64,000 nucleotides of DNA from Diphasiastrum complanatum. Taxonomy: Eukaryota > Streptophyta > Lycopodiopsida > Lycopodiales > Lycopodiaceae. Within the stretch, counting starts at the first letter, position 1. The number at the start of each line of letters is the position of its first letter. The notes under the pieces are model-generated. The model was given only the letters and a program-made list of their open reading frames with translations. It searched no databases and had not been told where the DNA came from. Position numbers and translations under genes: made by a program. The stretch spans positions 7,180,429 to 7,244,428 of the forward strand of contig CM055101.1 in the NCBI GenBank assembly GCA_029204225.1, in the 5' to 3' direction. Shown in pieces: positions 46,244-56,497 of this stretch.

Positions 46244-46718
46244 ACCTATGCTCAGCATACGTCTTCTCTCCACCTATGCTTAGCATAGTCTTGAGAGAGG
46301 ACTCATGCTGAGCATAGGTCAGGAGCGGGGACTTATGTTGGGCATAAGTCTCGACCTATGTTGAGCAATGGTCGAGCAGGGACTTATGCTTGGCATAAGT
46401 CTTGTCCCGACCTATGCTGAGAGCGAGGACTTATGTTCAGCATAGGTCGGGACAAGACTTATGCCAAGCATAAGTCCCCGCTCGACCATTGCTCAACATA
46501 GGTCGAGACAAGACTTATGTTGAGCATAAGTCCTGGATCGACCTATGATGATCATAAGTCATGGCTCAACCTAGGCTCAGCATAAGTCCTTGCTCAGCCT
46601 ATGCTTAGTATAGGTCGAGACAAGATAGTTGGTTGAGGCAGAACTTATGCTAAGACTTATGCTAAGCATGGGCCCTCACTCGCAAAGGCCCTCGCTCCAC
46701 CTATGCTCCAGCATAGGT
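46244..46718. repeat. Array of about 17 palindromic units, TATGCTnAGCATA type
   Basis: Units of 15-18 bp such as CCTATGCTCAGCATACG, CTTATGTTGAGCATAAG and CCTATGCTTAGTATAGG repeat every 20-35 bp, joined by GTC..GAC-type spacers. Around 46330-46525 two arms of about 95 bp form a long inverted repeat: the TTATGCTTGGCATAAGTCTTG arm pairs with the CAAGACTTATGCCAAGCATAA arm. The array ends 117 bp upstream of the gene d start codon. Extra half-sites lie at 46202, 46816, 46850 and 46923. It looks like a protein-binding array, structured RNA or satellite. Confidence 0.85.
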
Positions 46719-46724
46719 TATTAA

Positions 46725-47196
46725 TGAATAATTAAAAAAACCAAACGAGAAATAAAAAGTTATGAAAAACATTCTTTATCTCGTAGCAAGAAGATAAAAT
46801 GGAGGTCCCTCAATCTATGTTGGGCATAGAAGATGGTCAGAGCATATGCTAAGATCAATAGAAAGCAAAGGCAACGAAAAACAAGAGCTCCAGAGTGCAA
46901 TATAAGAAAACGAATGGTGACTTATGTTGGGCGAAGCACCCTTATATATTTCATGGGCTATGGGTAGGTGTCGTGTTAAGTGGTTGGTTTGGACGATAGT
47001 GGGTAGGTGTCGTGCTGATAGACCATAGTGTGTTGGAAGGCTGACTCCTACGAACCATGGCTTCATAACAAAATAAAATGTGTCTTACATTTTTAGAGTG
47101 GCCAAAGAAATTGGGCTATCAAAGCAATATTTAAGATTGAAAATTGTCTTGCCATTTTGTGAAGCCTCATTTGCTAAATTGCCAAGAACATGAATC
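46725..47196. other. Intergenic part of HE-I, no supported gene
   Basis: Contains stray copies of the palindrome (46816, 46850, 46923). Short hydrophobic ORFs on the minus strand (47085-47285) may be remnants of the 3' end of gene a but show no family motif. Confidence 0.4.
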
Positions 47197-48390
47197 TTAA
47201 ATGCAATCCTTACTAAAGTAATGCCGACTGCAACAATCCAAATTAAAGCAACAAAAACAATCGAACAATCTTTGCTTATTCTCATATGGAATCAAATAAA
47301 ATTTTGCCACTGGACTACATTCGATGAAATATGTAACCCTTTCAAAATTGGTAGCTTTTGCCTTCATCGCTCTCACAAAAAATGGACTAACAACAAAAAC
47401 TACACCACGAGAATTAGAACTAATACTATACTGCAAAAAGTTTTTTCCGGCTTCTACTATAACATCTGTAATCTCTGATGTTTTTTCTTTCAGCTCGGCA
47501 CAAAATTTGGGACCTAATCTAGAGCTTCTATTTGAATCTGGAAAAAAAAAATCAAAATAATTGCTGAGAAGATCAATCCTATTAACTAAGTAAGGCTCGT
47601 ATTGGTTATAATGCTCGAAATCAAAATAAACCTACATAGAATCGTATGGAATTCTGACAAAAAGATTATGTACAGGAGCAGAAAGAGAAGTAGACACAAT
47701 ATTTACAAATTTCTCAGTTATTTTGTCGAGCTCCTCTTGGGTAATCTTCACTTTTGGTGAAGAAACCTTCTGAGGAGCTAGACAAATAACATGAGGAGGA
47801 GAGGGTGAATTTCGGTCTAAATCAGATTCTCTAGCAATTGATTCAGAGCTTAGAAAAATACGGGGTTTCTTGTTAGGAATAACTCTAGGAGGAAGGAAAG
47901 CAGTTGGTCTTTGAGATCCAATTATCATAGGGATGATGGGCTGCTTCCTTTTCCTCCTAGAGACAGTTGGCAAGTTTGTTCTATCCAAAGGCAGGTCTCT
48001 GGAGGTGTTGGTGTTGTCTACATGCAGACCAGAATAACGGTCCCGAAGTCTTTTGAGATAACGAAATCTTTTGACATGATGGTGACACGCTTATCATGCA
48101 TGGCCAAAAGACAAGAATCCTCAAAAAAATGGGACAGAAAATCTTCAGCAGCACCCTATAAGGCTTGCATGGCTGTCACGGCAAAACGAACATCTAGCCC
48201 AAGTGACAGTGTGACATTTCTAACAGATTGGCTGAAAGGAGCTCTAAGAATCAACAATTCAGCTGATCTTTAGAGTTTTTTTATCTCCCTCAGCCAGACC
48301 ACGTCTACGGCCAGTACCAGGGGGAACACAGGCATGAGATGGTTGTACAAAGGTTATGGCACAGGCAGTGGATTTCGTCGTAGCCATCAT
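47197..48390 (-). pseudogene. HE-I gene a: histone H3-fold protein with extra C-terminal region
   Basis: The ATG at 48390 follows a T-rich acceptor (TTTTTTTTATTCAG). The protein begins MMATTKSTA, like the H3 start MARTKQTA, with a tail of about 40 residues containing PPGTGRRRG. A frameshift near 48266 leads into the H3 core: ELLILRAPF, SVRNVTLSLGLDVRFA, AMQAL, EDFLSHFFEDSCLLAMHDKR and VTIMSKDF. These match the H3 alpha-1 to alpha-3 landmarks (ELLI..PF, DLRF, AL, FED, KRVTIMPKD) in order and spacing. A TAG at 48158-48156 replaces a Gln codon position. After a second frameshift a basic, Pro/Ser-rich linker (RRKRKQP) leads to a region with VRIPYDSM and VYFDFEHYNQYEPYLVNRID (about 47540-47660). 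That region recurs in HE-II, and a further open part extends to 47197. It is not a replication-type or plain variant H3, because of the fused C-terminus. Confidence 0.75.
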
Positions 48391-49311
48391 TCTCTGAATA
48401 AAAAAAAGTAAATTTGAAAAAAAAGTTTTGTAAGTTGAATATGGAACCCCAAGTGCAGGGAATGAAAACAAAAAAATTTGCGATAAGAAGACGCTTGAGA
48501 TTGATACTAGAACTGAATATCGGTTTCGAGTGCAAAATAGAAAGAGAATATCAGAAGAACCAAAGAACCCTAAACCGTGCTCGAAAGCGATATTGGAAAT
48601 ACAGCGGTATCGGTCCTGAGCGCAGGATGAGAAGACGGAGTGATTGCGAACATAGGGCGTGCTTAAGAGCGATATTGAGAGTGAAAAACAAAAAATTTGC
48701 AAGAAAAAATGAAAATTTTGAGGGTGTATATATAGAAAATTTTTGCACGTGTGAAGAAAACGAATGCTGACACATGGCAAAATCTAATTGGTCCACACTT
48801 GTCCGTACTGCCAATTATGACTCAATTACGAGACCACATGGGTGTAGGACATGTGTACTAATCATATTGCGGCACATGTCATTCTACACGTAATAAATGT
48901 TAGATCAATCATTCTCTATACGGTAAAATATTCTCGACAAATCATGCGTCGACACGTGTCCTTTTGGAACTCCACATGTGTGAATTTTTTTTTTATAAAT
49001 AAGTCATTTTCGACGTAAATTTTCACGCAAATTTTCTGATTTCTGAGCCGAATATCGATTTCAAGCGCACACTTGCCTTTTTGACGTTTTGTTGACATAC
49101 TTGCGCTTGGAACCGATAATGCCTGGTCCAGTATCGCTTTCAATCACGTCTTATATCTCTTTTCTTTTTTGATCTTTGTACTCACGTTCGAATCCGATAC
49201 TCTATTTTTTGATATTTCTTTCGAGCACACATTGCCTTGAGGTTCTTGTCTGACTAGCATTTTGCACCTCAGAGCGATATTCGAAATCTTTCTTCTTCTT
49301 TTTTGTTTAAA
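48391..49311. promoter_or_regulatory. Divergent promoter region of HE-I genes a and b
   Basis: The 0.9-kb gap between two divergent starts is dotted with GCGATATT / CGATATCG-like words (48510, 48580, 48668, 49049, 49127, 49278). G-box-like CACGTGT / CACATGTG sites also occur (48740, 48900-48980). HE-II shows the same mix between its divergent starts. A 5'UTR intron probably covers part of the gene a side. Confidence 0.45.
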
Positions 49312-50093
49312 ATGTCTAATCTGATTCTAGTCTACTTTTTTTTTTATGAATTTGATATTAGTAATAATTTAGAGTATTTCAAATCTCTTTTTTTTCCTTT
49401 TCTTTTTATTTTTTCTTCTATTACTCAGGGTCCTAGTGTGGAAGCATTTTCTGAGATTTATCTCAGATTTAAGTCTCTGCTCAGTACTCCCTTATTCAAA
49501 TCTCAAAATAAGGATATGATTCATTATCAGGACCTGGTGTCACTCGACAAGCATAGCTATAAAGCTGAGCTTGACAGAATGTCCACCAAGTTATATAACG
49601 ATTTCAAGTTTGTAGATGCTTGCTCAATTCACAATAAAAAAATGTAGATTTGTTGAGTTTCAATCTACATTTGTTCTTGTTTTTTTGTTAAATATTTCTG
49701 ACGATTCGGAAACTGGCCCTTCCACTTCTGAAACTGTTTTTTCCAGTGGTACAAAAGTCTGAAAAGTTGAAGACAAGTGTTGCTCATTCAAAGTTTCATC
49801 AACATGGTGAGACAATGATTATGGCAATCAAGGCACTGTCTCATTTTCTTAGAGGACATAATTTTAATAAGGTGCATAGGATAATTTTTGTGAAGAAAAC
49901 TATTGCACTTAAAATTTTAGGATATGGACCCGTAAATTCCATGCTCAAATCATCTCATTTTGCATTGTATGCTGCTTACATTGATCTGAGTAAGCATAAA
50001 AACTATGAAATCTTGAATCCAGACGAAAGAAGAAAATTGTTGCATATTTCAAAATTGCAACTTTCATTAGAGAAAGTATCAAAAGCAGAGTAG
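49312..50093 (+). pseudogene. HE-I gene b: divergent partner of unknown function
   Basis: The ATG at 49312 is followed by a T-rich stretch ending TTACTCAG (49428), probably an intron. The coding part (49429-49643) reads GPSVEAFSEIYLRFKSLL, then MIHYQDLVSLDKHSY and DRMSTKL. A second candidate intron runs from GTAGAT (49644) to TTTTCCAG (49746). The last exon (49747-50093) is Lys/Leu/His-rich (SVAHSKFHQHGETMIMAIKAL) and ends at a stop. It contains no motif I recognise. The segment IHYQDLV...K...DRMSTKL has a counterpart in HE-II (FIHFHELI...DRKFTKL), so the gene is a shared part of the element. Predicted mostly helical. Confidence 0.5.
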
Positions 50094-50104
50094 ATTTTGC
50101 TCAA

Positions 50105-51517
50105 TTATTGTACTTTGTAAAAAATTTCATTTAATATACAAAATTTTATTTTGTGTCTATTACCTACTGGCTTGTATAAATTTGCATGCTTTTGAAACTT
50201 TTTATAATCCGTCGATTTTGTATTATGACGAATTTGGATTCTTCTGTAAAACCAGTGAAAAAGTTGTAGTATATCGTTGTTCTTTGTGCTAGTTCCACCA
50301 TGTTGTGTACTTTGATGAAATGCCGCTCTTATTTGCCAATAAGATTTTTCCATTCTTTACGATGACCATATGCTAAGACTTCTGTTATTTCTTGCAAAGA
50401 ATGTCACATGATGCCATAATATGTGCTGCATGTCATAAAAATATAAACTAAATCAGTACCAAATGTATGTAAATTAATTGCACATATTTGTCTATAGTAG
50501 TGTAATATCGAATCTTACCATATAATGTGTTATATGATCTACACCCCATGCACTTCAAACTGCATCAACATATTCACTTGTTGTTTTCTGTATCATTTGT
50601 ACATCATTATTTGAAAATTTATCTTTGCTCAAGTATTTCACCATGTTGTCTAATTTTTTCCAAACTTCTGCTTTGTGTATACGGGTAGAACCTTCTTCTT
50701 CGAAATCTTGAGTTGCAGCTATAATCTCTTTCCAAACTAAGTATTGAATATTGGATTGTTTTCCAGAATAATTTGATAAAAATCTTCGAGCTTTGGATCT
50801 TCCAATGCTCGGCTTGCATGGAATATTTCCTATTTTATCTGATAACTTGTCGTCTTTTTTTATTTTAACGTGGCCTTTATGTAAGCCTGCTTTAGACAAC
50901 ACATCCTCTAATCTAGAAATAGCTTCTTTCGCATCTCTGGTTCGGAATTCCATACAAACAAGATGTGAAGATATATTATTTTTTCTATTATACGCACCTC
51001 TGCATGCAATGTACAGATATGAACATTCTGAAGAGAAATCAGTAGTACAGATTTCAAATTATGATCTTCTCGATCTCTTGATATTCTTGTACCCCTTGTC
51101 ATGTCTTTTGTTGTCTTCATGCAGTACAAACAAGGGTGTTTAGAGTTACACCATGGGATACATTGAACATGCATTTTAATGTCTTCAGATCTCCTGCTAA
51201 ATGCCATTCTATGTTGAAAGTGCCAATTCCAGAAATATTGAGTGGAACTTCCTCCATGTGATTTTTTATGGTGGCAGGATATGACATTCTATTAAATATC
51301 CATGAAAGAATGTCATGGTCTTCTTTCTTCACCTATAAGAGAAAACAAAAACGTGATTTAGCCTCATAATATTAATACATAGAAGATTTTTCAAATGAAA
51401 TATACATTAAAATGATTATCCCTATTGATTATGTGAAGAAACTGCTATACCTGAAATGCTACCAACCACCAGATATCATTTTCTGATTGAACACTGAAGT
51501 TGAGGCGTTCTGAATCA
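50105..51517 (-). pseudogene. HE-I gene c: transposase-like protein, family unassigned
   Basis: From 51517 an exon (IWWLVAFQ) ends at a GTATAG donor (51451). TTCTCTTATAG at 51333 opens the next exon with EDHDILSWIFNRM, GTFNIEWHLAGDLKTLKCMF and (frameshifted) NSKHPCLYCMKTTKD, an Asp plus CxxC arrangement seen in DNA-transposon proteins. Next come LQNVHICTLHAEVRIIEKI, DVLSKAGLHKGHV, and KARRFLSNYSGKQ (50560-50953). A donor in HYM|GTAAGA near 50500 and an acceptor ACATGCAG near 50420 lead to EKSYWQIRAAFHQSTQHGG and HWFYRRIQIRH, ending at 50105. Three or more frameshifts and stops are present. The 5' part is cut off at 51517. I could not match it to a named superfamily. Confidence 0.5.
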
Positions 51518-51840
51518 ATATTAGGGTTTTGACAAAATCACAAAAAATTGAATATCTCAAATTCTACATGCAATTTCTAACAACTTGATATATCTTCTTG
51601 TACACTCCAATGAGACCTTACTAATGCACTAAAAATAATATAAATCCAGTAAACCAAGTGTGAAATTGAAATTGATCAAGTATATAACTCTATGTTGACT
51701 TTTGACCTACAAAAGATCCAATCTACATATGCAAAAATGCTGATTTTTGAGTAGAAATCAATCTAGCATGCTCTAGCATTGGTAACTCCTCCAAATCCTT
51801 GCTAAATGTGGCTGATCCTTTCATAACCTGCAACACAAGA
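51518..51840 (-). other. Copia leader, inverted copy of the C6 leader
   Basis: Reverse complement of about 25633-25950, with a primer site at its upper end. It is cut at 51517 against HE-I. Confidence 0.85.
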
Positions 51841-51852
51841 GCTCTGATACCA
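51841..51852 (-). other. Copia primer-binding site
   Basis: Minus TGGTATCAGAGC beside LTR-A. Confidence 0.92.
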
Positions 51853-52506
51853 TGTGAGGGATTTTAGATCATTCAAGATCTAATCCATGTCCGTAACCTT
51901 TGATTACAATAAGGAACAAACCAACAATCCTGCCAATGTAGAAAAATTAGCATCTACATACAAAATGAGATGCAAACTCTAAGAGATACTGATCAAACAT
52001 GAACCAAAACATAAAATATAGTTGTTTTTCACAAAATTACAGTACCCTATTGTATTTCACACGTGTGGAACCAAAAATAACAATAAATGATCATTCTACA
52101 CATATAATTGCAAGATAACATCACGAGAGTGCACCAATGAGTAGTAGAACCCAAAGAGAACTATGTATAATGATGGAATGAGAGAGAGAAGAGAGAAGAT
52201 GTGTCTCTCCATGAGTTACATCCTTTTATAGAGTGTCCAAACCCTATTTGGCCACTTGGCTTTCCCTCCAAAATGTAAATCCTACTATTTTTGGGTCTAG
52301 ATTCAATGTACCCAAAGTTCAAATTTGAATCTCTCTCAAACTTGACTACCAACTTTCCCACACTTTGAAAAAGTGTTTATTGAATGTATTTTAAACTAAT
52401 ATAACTTCAAAAAGTTTATCTCTAAGTCTAAAATGAGTTTTGGCCTCATATTGACAATTTACCAAAATATGACTAAACTAGACTAAACTAGTTGAAATCT
52501 CTCACA
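51853..52506 (-). repeat. LTR-A, inverted copy
   Basis: 654 bp, near-identical to 24967-25620, in reverse. The same flanking sequence follows outside it (CAGGTTTCCCAGGTGGCTCC). Confidence 0.92.
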
Positions 52507-53215
52507 GGTTTCCCAGGTGGCTCCATGGCCTCACACGTGCGGGACCCACTATGTACATAATTTACAATATTTGACATAGCTAGATTTGCCAACATAGGCA
52601 ATTTTCAAAATTTCTAATAAAATTAGACAAGTGTGAATGCTCAATTTTTTTTATCAAGACAACATTAAAAAAATAACTTAAAACAAGTTTGAGAGAATTA
52701 GTTATTTGCATGGATTAACGTATTAGAAAAAAAAAATTCCATTTCATATGTTAGATAGCTTCCACTACTTAATATATTGGTGTCTTGAATTATTATAGGA
52801 TAAGTTCAATATAAAAATATATATTATCGTAATCTCAACAAGCTTTTAAATCTAAACATGATTGTTGTCCAAAAATATGTTATTTATACAAGCATGAGAT
52901 AGAACAATGTATTATTAGAATTGATAAGAAAATCTTAAACTGTTTTATGATGGGGTGTTTCTTAAATAGCATGTAATAGGCTACTTAGTTCATGCTAAAC
53001 TTAGTATTGTGTACATGAGCAAGCTTCACTATTGTAATGTTGACAAGTTCCAAGGCTACTTACTTTATGCTAAATTGTGTACATGAGCAAGGTTCACTAT
53101 TGCAATGTTGACAAGTTCCAAGTCATATTTATGAGAATTGAATTGTCTCAAATTATCATCAAAATCAAAACATGGCATTATTGAAGTACCAAGTCAAAAT
53201 TTTTTGAAAAGAACA
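52507..53215 (-). repeat. Repeat S, copy 3, inverted
   Basis: Reverse complement of about 24255-24966, including the ~70-bp tandem duplication (52985-53120). It ends next to HE-II. Confidence 0.88.
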
Positions 53216-53459
53216 TGATGAAAGTTTAAATAGCTCAAACTAATATCAGTGTCTTCAATTGGGTCTGTATCTGATCTATGTACTAATAGAACATTATTTG
53301 CTTTGATTGAATATGCGTGCGAAAATAATATGTGGAATTAAGAGACAACTTAAGATAATTTTAAACAAACAGAAACTATTGATCAAAAATGAAAATATAA
53401 TTCTGAATCTAAATCAGTAGACATCTCTTGTCGTCTTATCTCGCTATTGTGTCTCTGAT

Positions 53460-54334
53460 TTAATTCATATATGAGGCCGAACATATATTAAATATAAAGT
53501 GACCACCTAATTTATCTATTTTTTTAGCTATGTACTCGTCATTAATTATATATCGTTCAAAATCAAAAAATGTCAACATAGGATCGACTGGATATTGAAC
53601 AACTAAATTTTTATATACAATTCCTATTGATTGAAAAGGACTTTTAGGAAAGAGAGCAACTAATTTTGTGATGTATCTGTCCATATCCTCTATGGTGCGT
53701 CTATGCACATCCAAAGACTGGTCACTATCAGAAGAGTAATCTAGTAAAAAATTTAGAACAGGAGTGACAAGAAGACTCTTGAACTTTCAGTGTATCAAGA
53801 ATTAATTAGGTCTGGCCTATCATTTGCTCGGTCTCATCTGATAGTACTAATCTTCTTTTAGACAGAGGTGGAGGAGAGAGAGAGTTTTCAGCTTCCACCC
53901 TAGATGACCTAGTTTGATCATGAGTTGGCTGGTCTTCCACTGGCTTGATTTGTCCTTTGTTGGCCCTGGTGCCTGACTTCACTGGCCTTGACTATTTTTT
54001 TTTCTTCTAATAAGGAGGTCTAACTCTGGGAGCGGGTCGAGGAGGTGGAGGTGCCTTGAACACCTACTCGTACTAATTCCTCAGCCTGAACACAAGGTCC
54101 ATATCTTTGGGCAAGCTTTGCATTTACAACAGCAAGCACAATGTCCTCAAAAAATCTAATCTGATAATCTTCATAGGCTGTATACAAAGCATCGTCACAC
54201 ACCATCTCACATCCACGGACATAGATCTCGTCACATCCCTCACTATCTTGTTGAAGTGAGCTTTCGGTATCAGTAGGTTGGTGGACTTTTGTAACCTCCT
54301 GATATCTATGAGCCATGGTCAGGGTTTTTTGCAT
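53460..54334 (-). pseudogene. HE-II gene a: second histone-fold gene copy
   Basis: From 54334 (MQKTLTMAHRYQ) the frame reaches DEIYVRGCEMVCDDALYTAYEDYQIRFFEDIVLAVVNAKLAQRYGP (about 54120-54230; broken here only to locate it). The spacing AL-x2-A-x-E-x-Y-x4-FED-x2-L-x4-AK fits H3 alpha-2 to alpha-3, but the N-terminal H3 helix is less clear than in HE-I. Several stops cover the linker (54019-53760). The last exon (53714-53460) gives DMDRYITKLVALFPKSPF and DPMLTFFDFERYIINDEYIAKKID, matching the HE-I region FDFEHYNQYEPYLVNRID. The shared order, H3 fold then this domain, links the two copies. Confidence 0.6.
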
Positions 54335-55004
54335 GCCCCCCTAGCACGAGGTCTAGCAAGATAAAGGATGATGTAGATTGTGAGCAGCAGTTGGGACAAT
54401 AGATTGTGGACGTGCGATCTATTTAGTCCTTGTCATATCCTCCCAATATCGCAGACATGCGAGTAGATCGTAGATGAAATTATCGTACACAAGTTTTTGC
54501 ATGGCTCCGATATCAGACAGAGAGTTTGCAATATCGAAGGTGCGCGAGCAGGGACCAAACCTCTCAAAAAGAAACCAAACCATCATGCAGCTCCCATATT
54601 GGGTTTGGATGATAGAGAGAGAGCAAGAGTTCATGAATCTGATAAGCAAATGGTTTTTAATCGCAGTCTCTACTTATATAGAGATAGATTTTTTATGCAT
54701 TAAATGCAAAAGTGCCACGTGCCAATTTGTGATTCGTGTGTCCAATTTATGATTGCTCCACATGTGTAGATATTCGTGTCCGATTTTAAACCAGATGTGT
54801 CCAATTTATGATTGCTCCAAACGTGCGGATATTCGTGTCCGATTTTAAACTACACATGTTTCACCTATGGATTTGGCTGACATTGCACATGAATGCTTCG
54901 CACGCGTGCGTTAAAGGAATGGACGTATCTTAGAATGACGTGTGTCACGTGTCGCGTATAACGGTGACTTCCAAACGGCTACGATGAATCTACGGGATGT
55001 ATAT
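54335..55004. promoter_or_regulatory. HE-II divergent promoter, left part
   Basis: Contains CAATATCGCAGACATGCGAG, CCGATATCAG and CAATATCGAAGG (54443-54540). A ~50-bp tandem repeat (GTGTCCAATTTATGATTGCTCC, at 54739 and 54788) and CACGTGT sites follow. It is interrupted at 55004 by C10 and continues at 60379. The minus ORF at 54419-54649 is not supported as coding. Confidence 0.45.
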
Positions 55005-55687
55005 TGTTAAAAATTCACAATTCTAGCTTGACTAGTTTTGGTCATATTACTTGTAAATAGTTAGATGGTCATGATGTGGCTTGTCACACATGCCAAATAG
55101 CATAGGATTCCATTCATAAGGATTTTCTCAAGTATACCTAAGTGATAGAACCTTTGTAATGAGTCCAAATCATGTTTAGATACAAGAGAGAAAAAGTAGG
55201 AGCTATTTTTGGAAGTTTTTGCATTGTTGAGGGATCTCCAAGATTCCAACCCTAAATTGGTAGCGATGAAAAATCCACCAAAATAAGCATTAGGGATAGG
55301 TTTAGGGCTACTCCTACCTACCCAAAACCATGATGGATCATGTATATATAGGTGATGATATCTAACCAAAATCAATCAAGTGTTTTCATGATTTTTTTTC
55401 TCATATTGGTGCAATTGCTCTCTATGTTCTTAATTCTTTGAGTTCTTGTGATTACTAATGATTACAGGATTAAATGTAGGTCTGGTGTACAGTACTCAGA
55501 CTGTGGGAGGCCGTACTTTCACACGTGTGAAGGCTTCTTCAAGGATTTGGGCCATTTAGTGAGGTTCAAGCATAGATTCTTGATGGATTTTGATGGTTCA
55601 AGTTGTGCTAATCTTATGAGATGATAATCTATTGTTTACCTCATCATTTCAAGTGTTTTAGGATCCTTATTTGCTGTAATTTTAACA
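55005..55687 (+). repeat. C10 5' LTR, 683 bp
   Basis: TGTTAAAAATTC...AATTTTAACA, with TATA-like GTATATATAGG near 55340 and TTTCACACGTGTGAAGG near 55517. Very similar to 59697-60378. Confidence 0.93.
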
Positions 55688-55699
55688 TGGCATCAGAGC
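55688..55699 (+). other. C10 primer-binding site
   Basis: TGGCATCAGAGC, a one-base variant of the Copia primer site. Confidence 0.88.
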
Positions 55700-56497
55700 C
55701 TAAAGGTTGAAATGAGCTAAATCCTTGTTTTTCATTCAAATTGATCACAATTTTTTATCTAAATCTTGTGTAGATTGGATCTTAGCATCTAGCATTCATT
55801 CTAGAACTCAAAGTGAGTCGATTCCATTGGAGATTGGTGTTGTGTGACTTCATTTGCAGGAGTTTAGGTGTCTAAATCCAGAGTCAAAGTTGAATTCAAT
55901 TCACATTACCAAGATAGCAAGTTTTGCTTGCTCCAAGCATTGATTTCTAAGCAAGTTTTGGAGGTGATTTCATAGAGGAGGCTTTCTAGATTCAAGGAGA
56001 GGGAAGATCAAAGATTTGGGGACTCTTAAAGGCTGTTATAAGGTGTAGAGGACACCTTCTAAAGTGATTTAGGTTCAATCCAACCATTGCTTGACTTATG
56101 CATCAAATTAGATCAATTTTTCATCAATTTTGATCAATTTTTGCTTGTGATTGGATAGTAGATTGTGTTGCATCCTCATTAAGTTCCATTTAGATCTTTT
56201 ACAAGTGATTTTGAAAGTATATTAGGTTTCTGAAATTCACTCTTGATCAGATCATTCGGAAGCTTTTATATTCTTTATAGAAAGAGGGGCAATTCTACTA
56301 GTATTATCTACTTCAATCAAGCAAGTGCATTGTTTCTAGTATTCTATGATTTGATTTTGTTAAAGATCATTCTTAGATTTTTAAAGGAAGTCTATTACTG
56401 ATATTTTCAGGTCCCTAAGAAGTGAGATAAGGTCGATCTTCAATCAAATCGATAGAAGTAACCTTCATTTGTGTCAAGTCCTTGATTAGGAGACTAG
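55700..56497 (+). other. C10 leader
   Basis: About 0.8 kb of non-coding leader before the gag ATG. No conserved ORF. Confidence 0.7.

Larger units (their letters stand above)
43030..51517. mobile_element. HE-I: putative mobile element carrying H3-like, ParB-methyltransferase and transposase-like genes
   Basis: This 8.5-kb block has no retrotransposon proteins and lies between Copia C8 and an inverted Copia segment. It holds four decayed, intron-containing genes: (d) minus 43030-46127, (a) minus 47197-48390, (b) plus 49312-50093 and (c) minus 50105-51517. The a/b divergent pair recurs at HE-II. Both ends are cut by other elements, so no terminal repeats could be found. Mobility is inferred from gene (c), the second copy and the surroundings. 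A cluster of captured host genes is an alternative. Confidence 0.55.

Noticed and set aside
46244-46718. CRISPR-like array
   Set aside because: Units are palindromes of varying sequence and spacing on a plant chromosome. No constant repeat plus unique spacers.
48045-48266. Centromeric histone (CenH3) of the host
   Set aside because: Loop 1 has the length of ordinary H3, the gene is broken, a foreign C-terminal region follows, and a second copy exists 6 kb away.
50105-51517. Kyakuja-Dileera-Zisupton transposase assignment
   Set aside because: The visible motifs do not clearly match. Left as unassigned.
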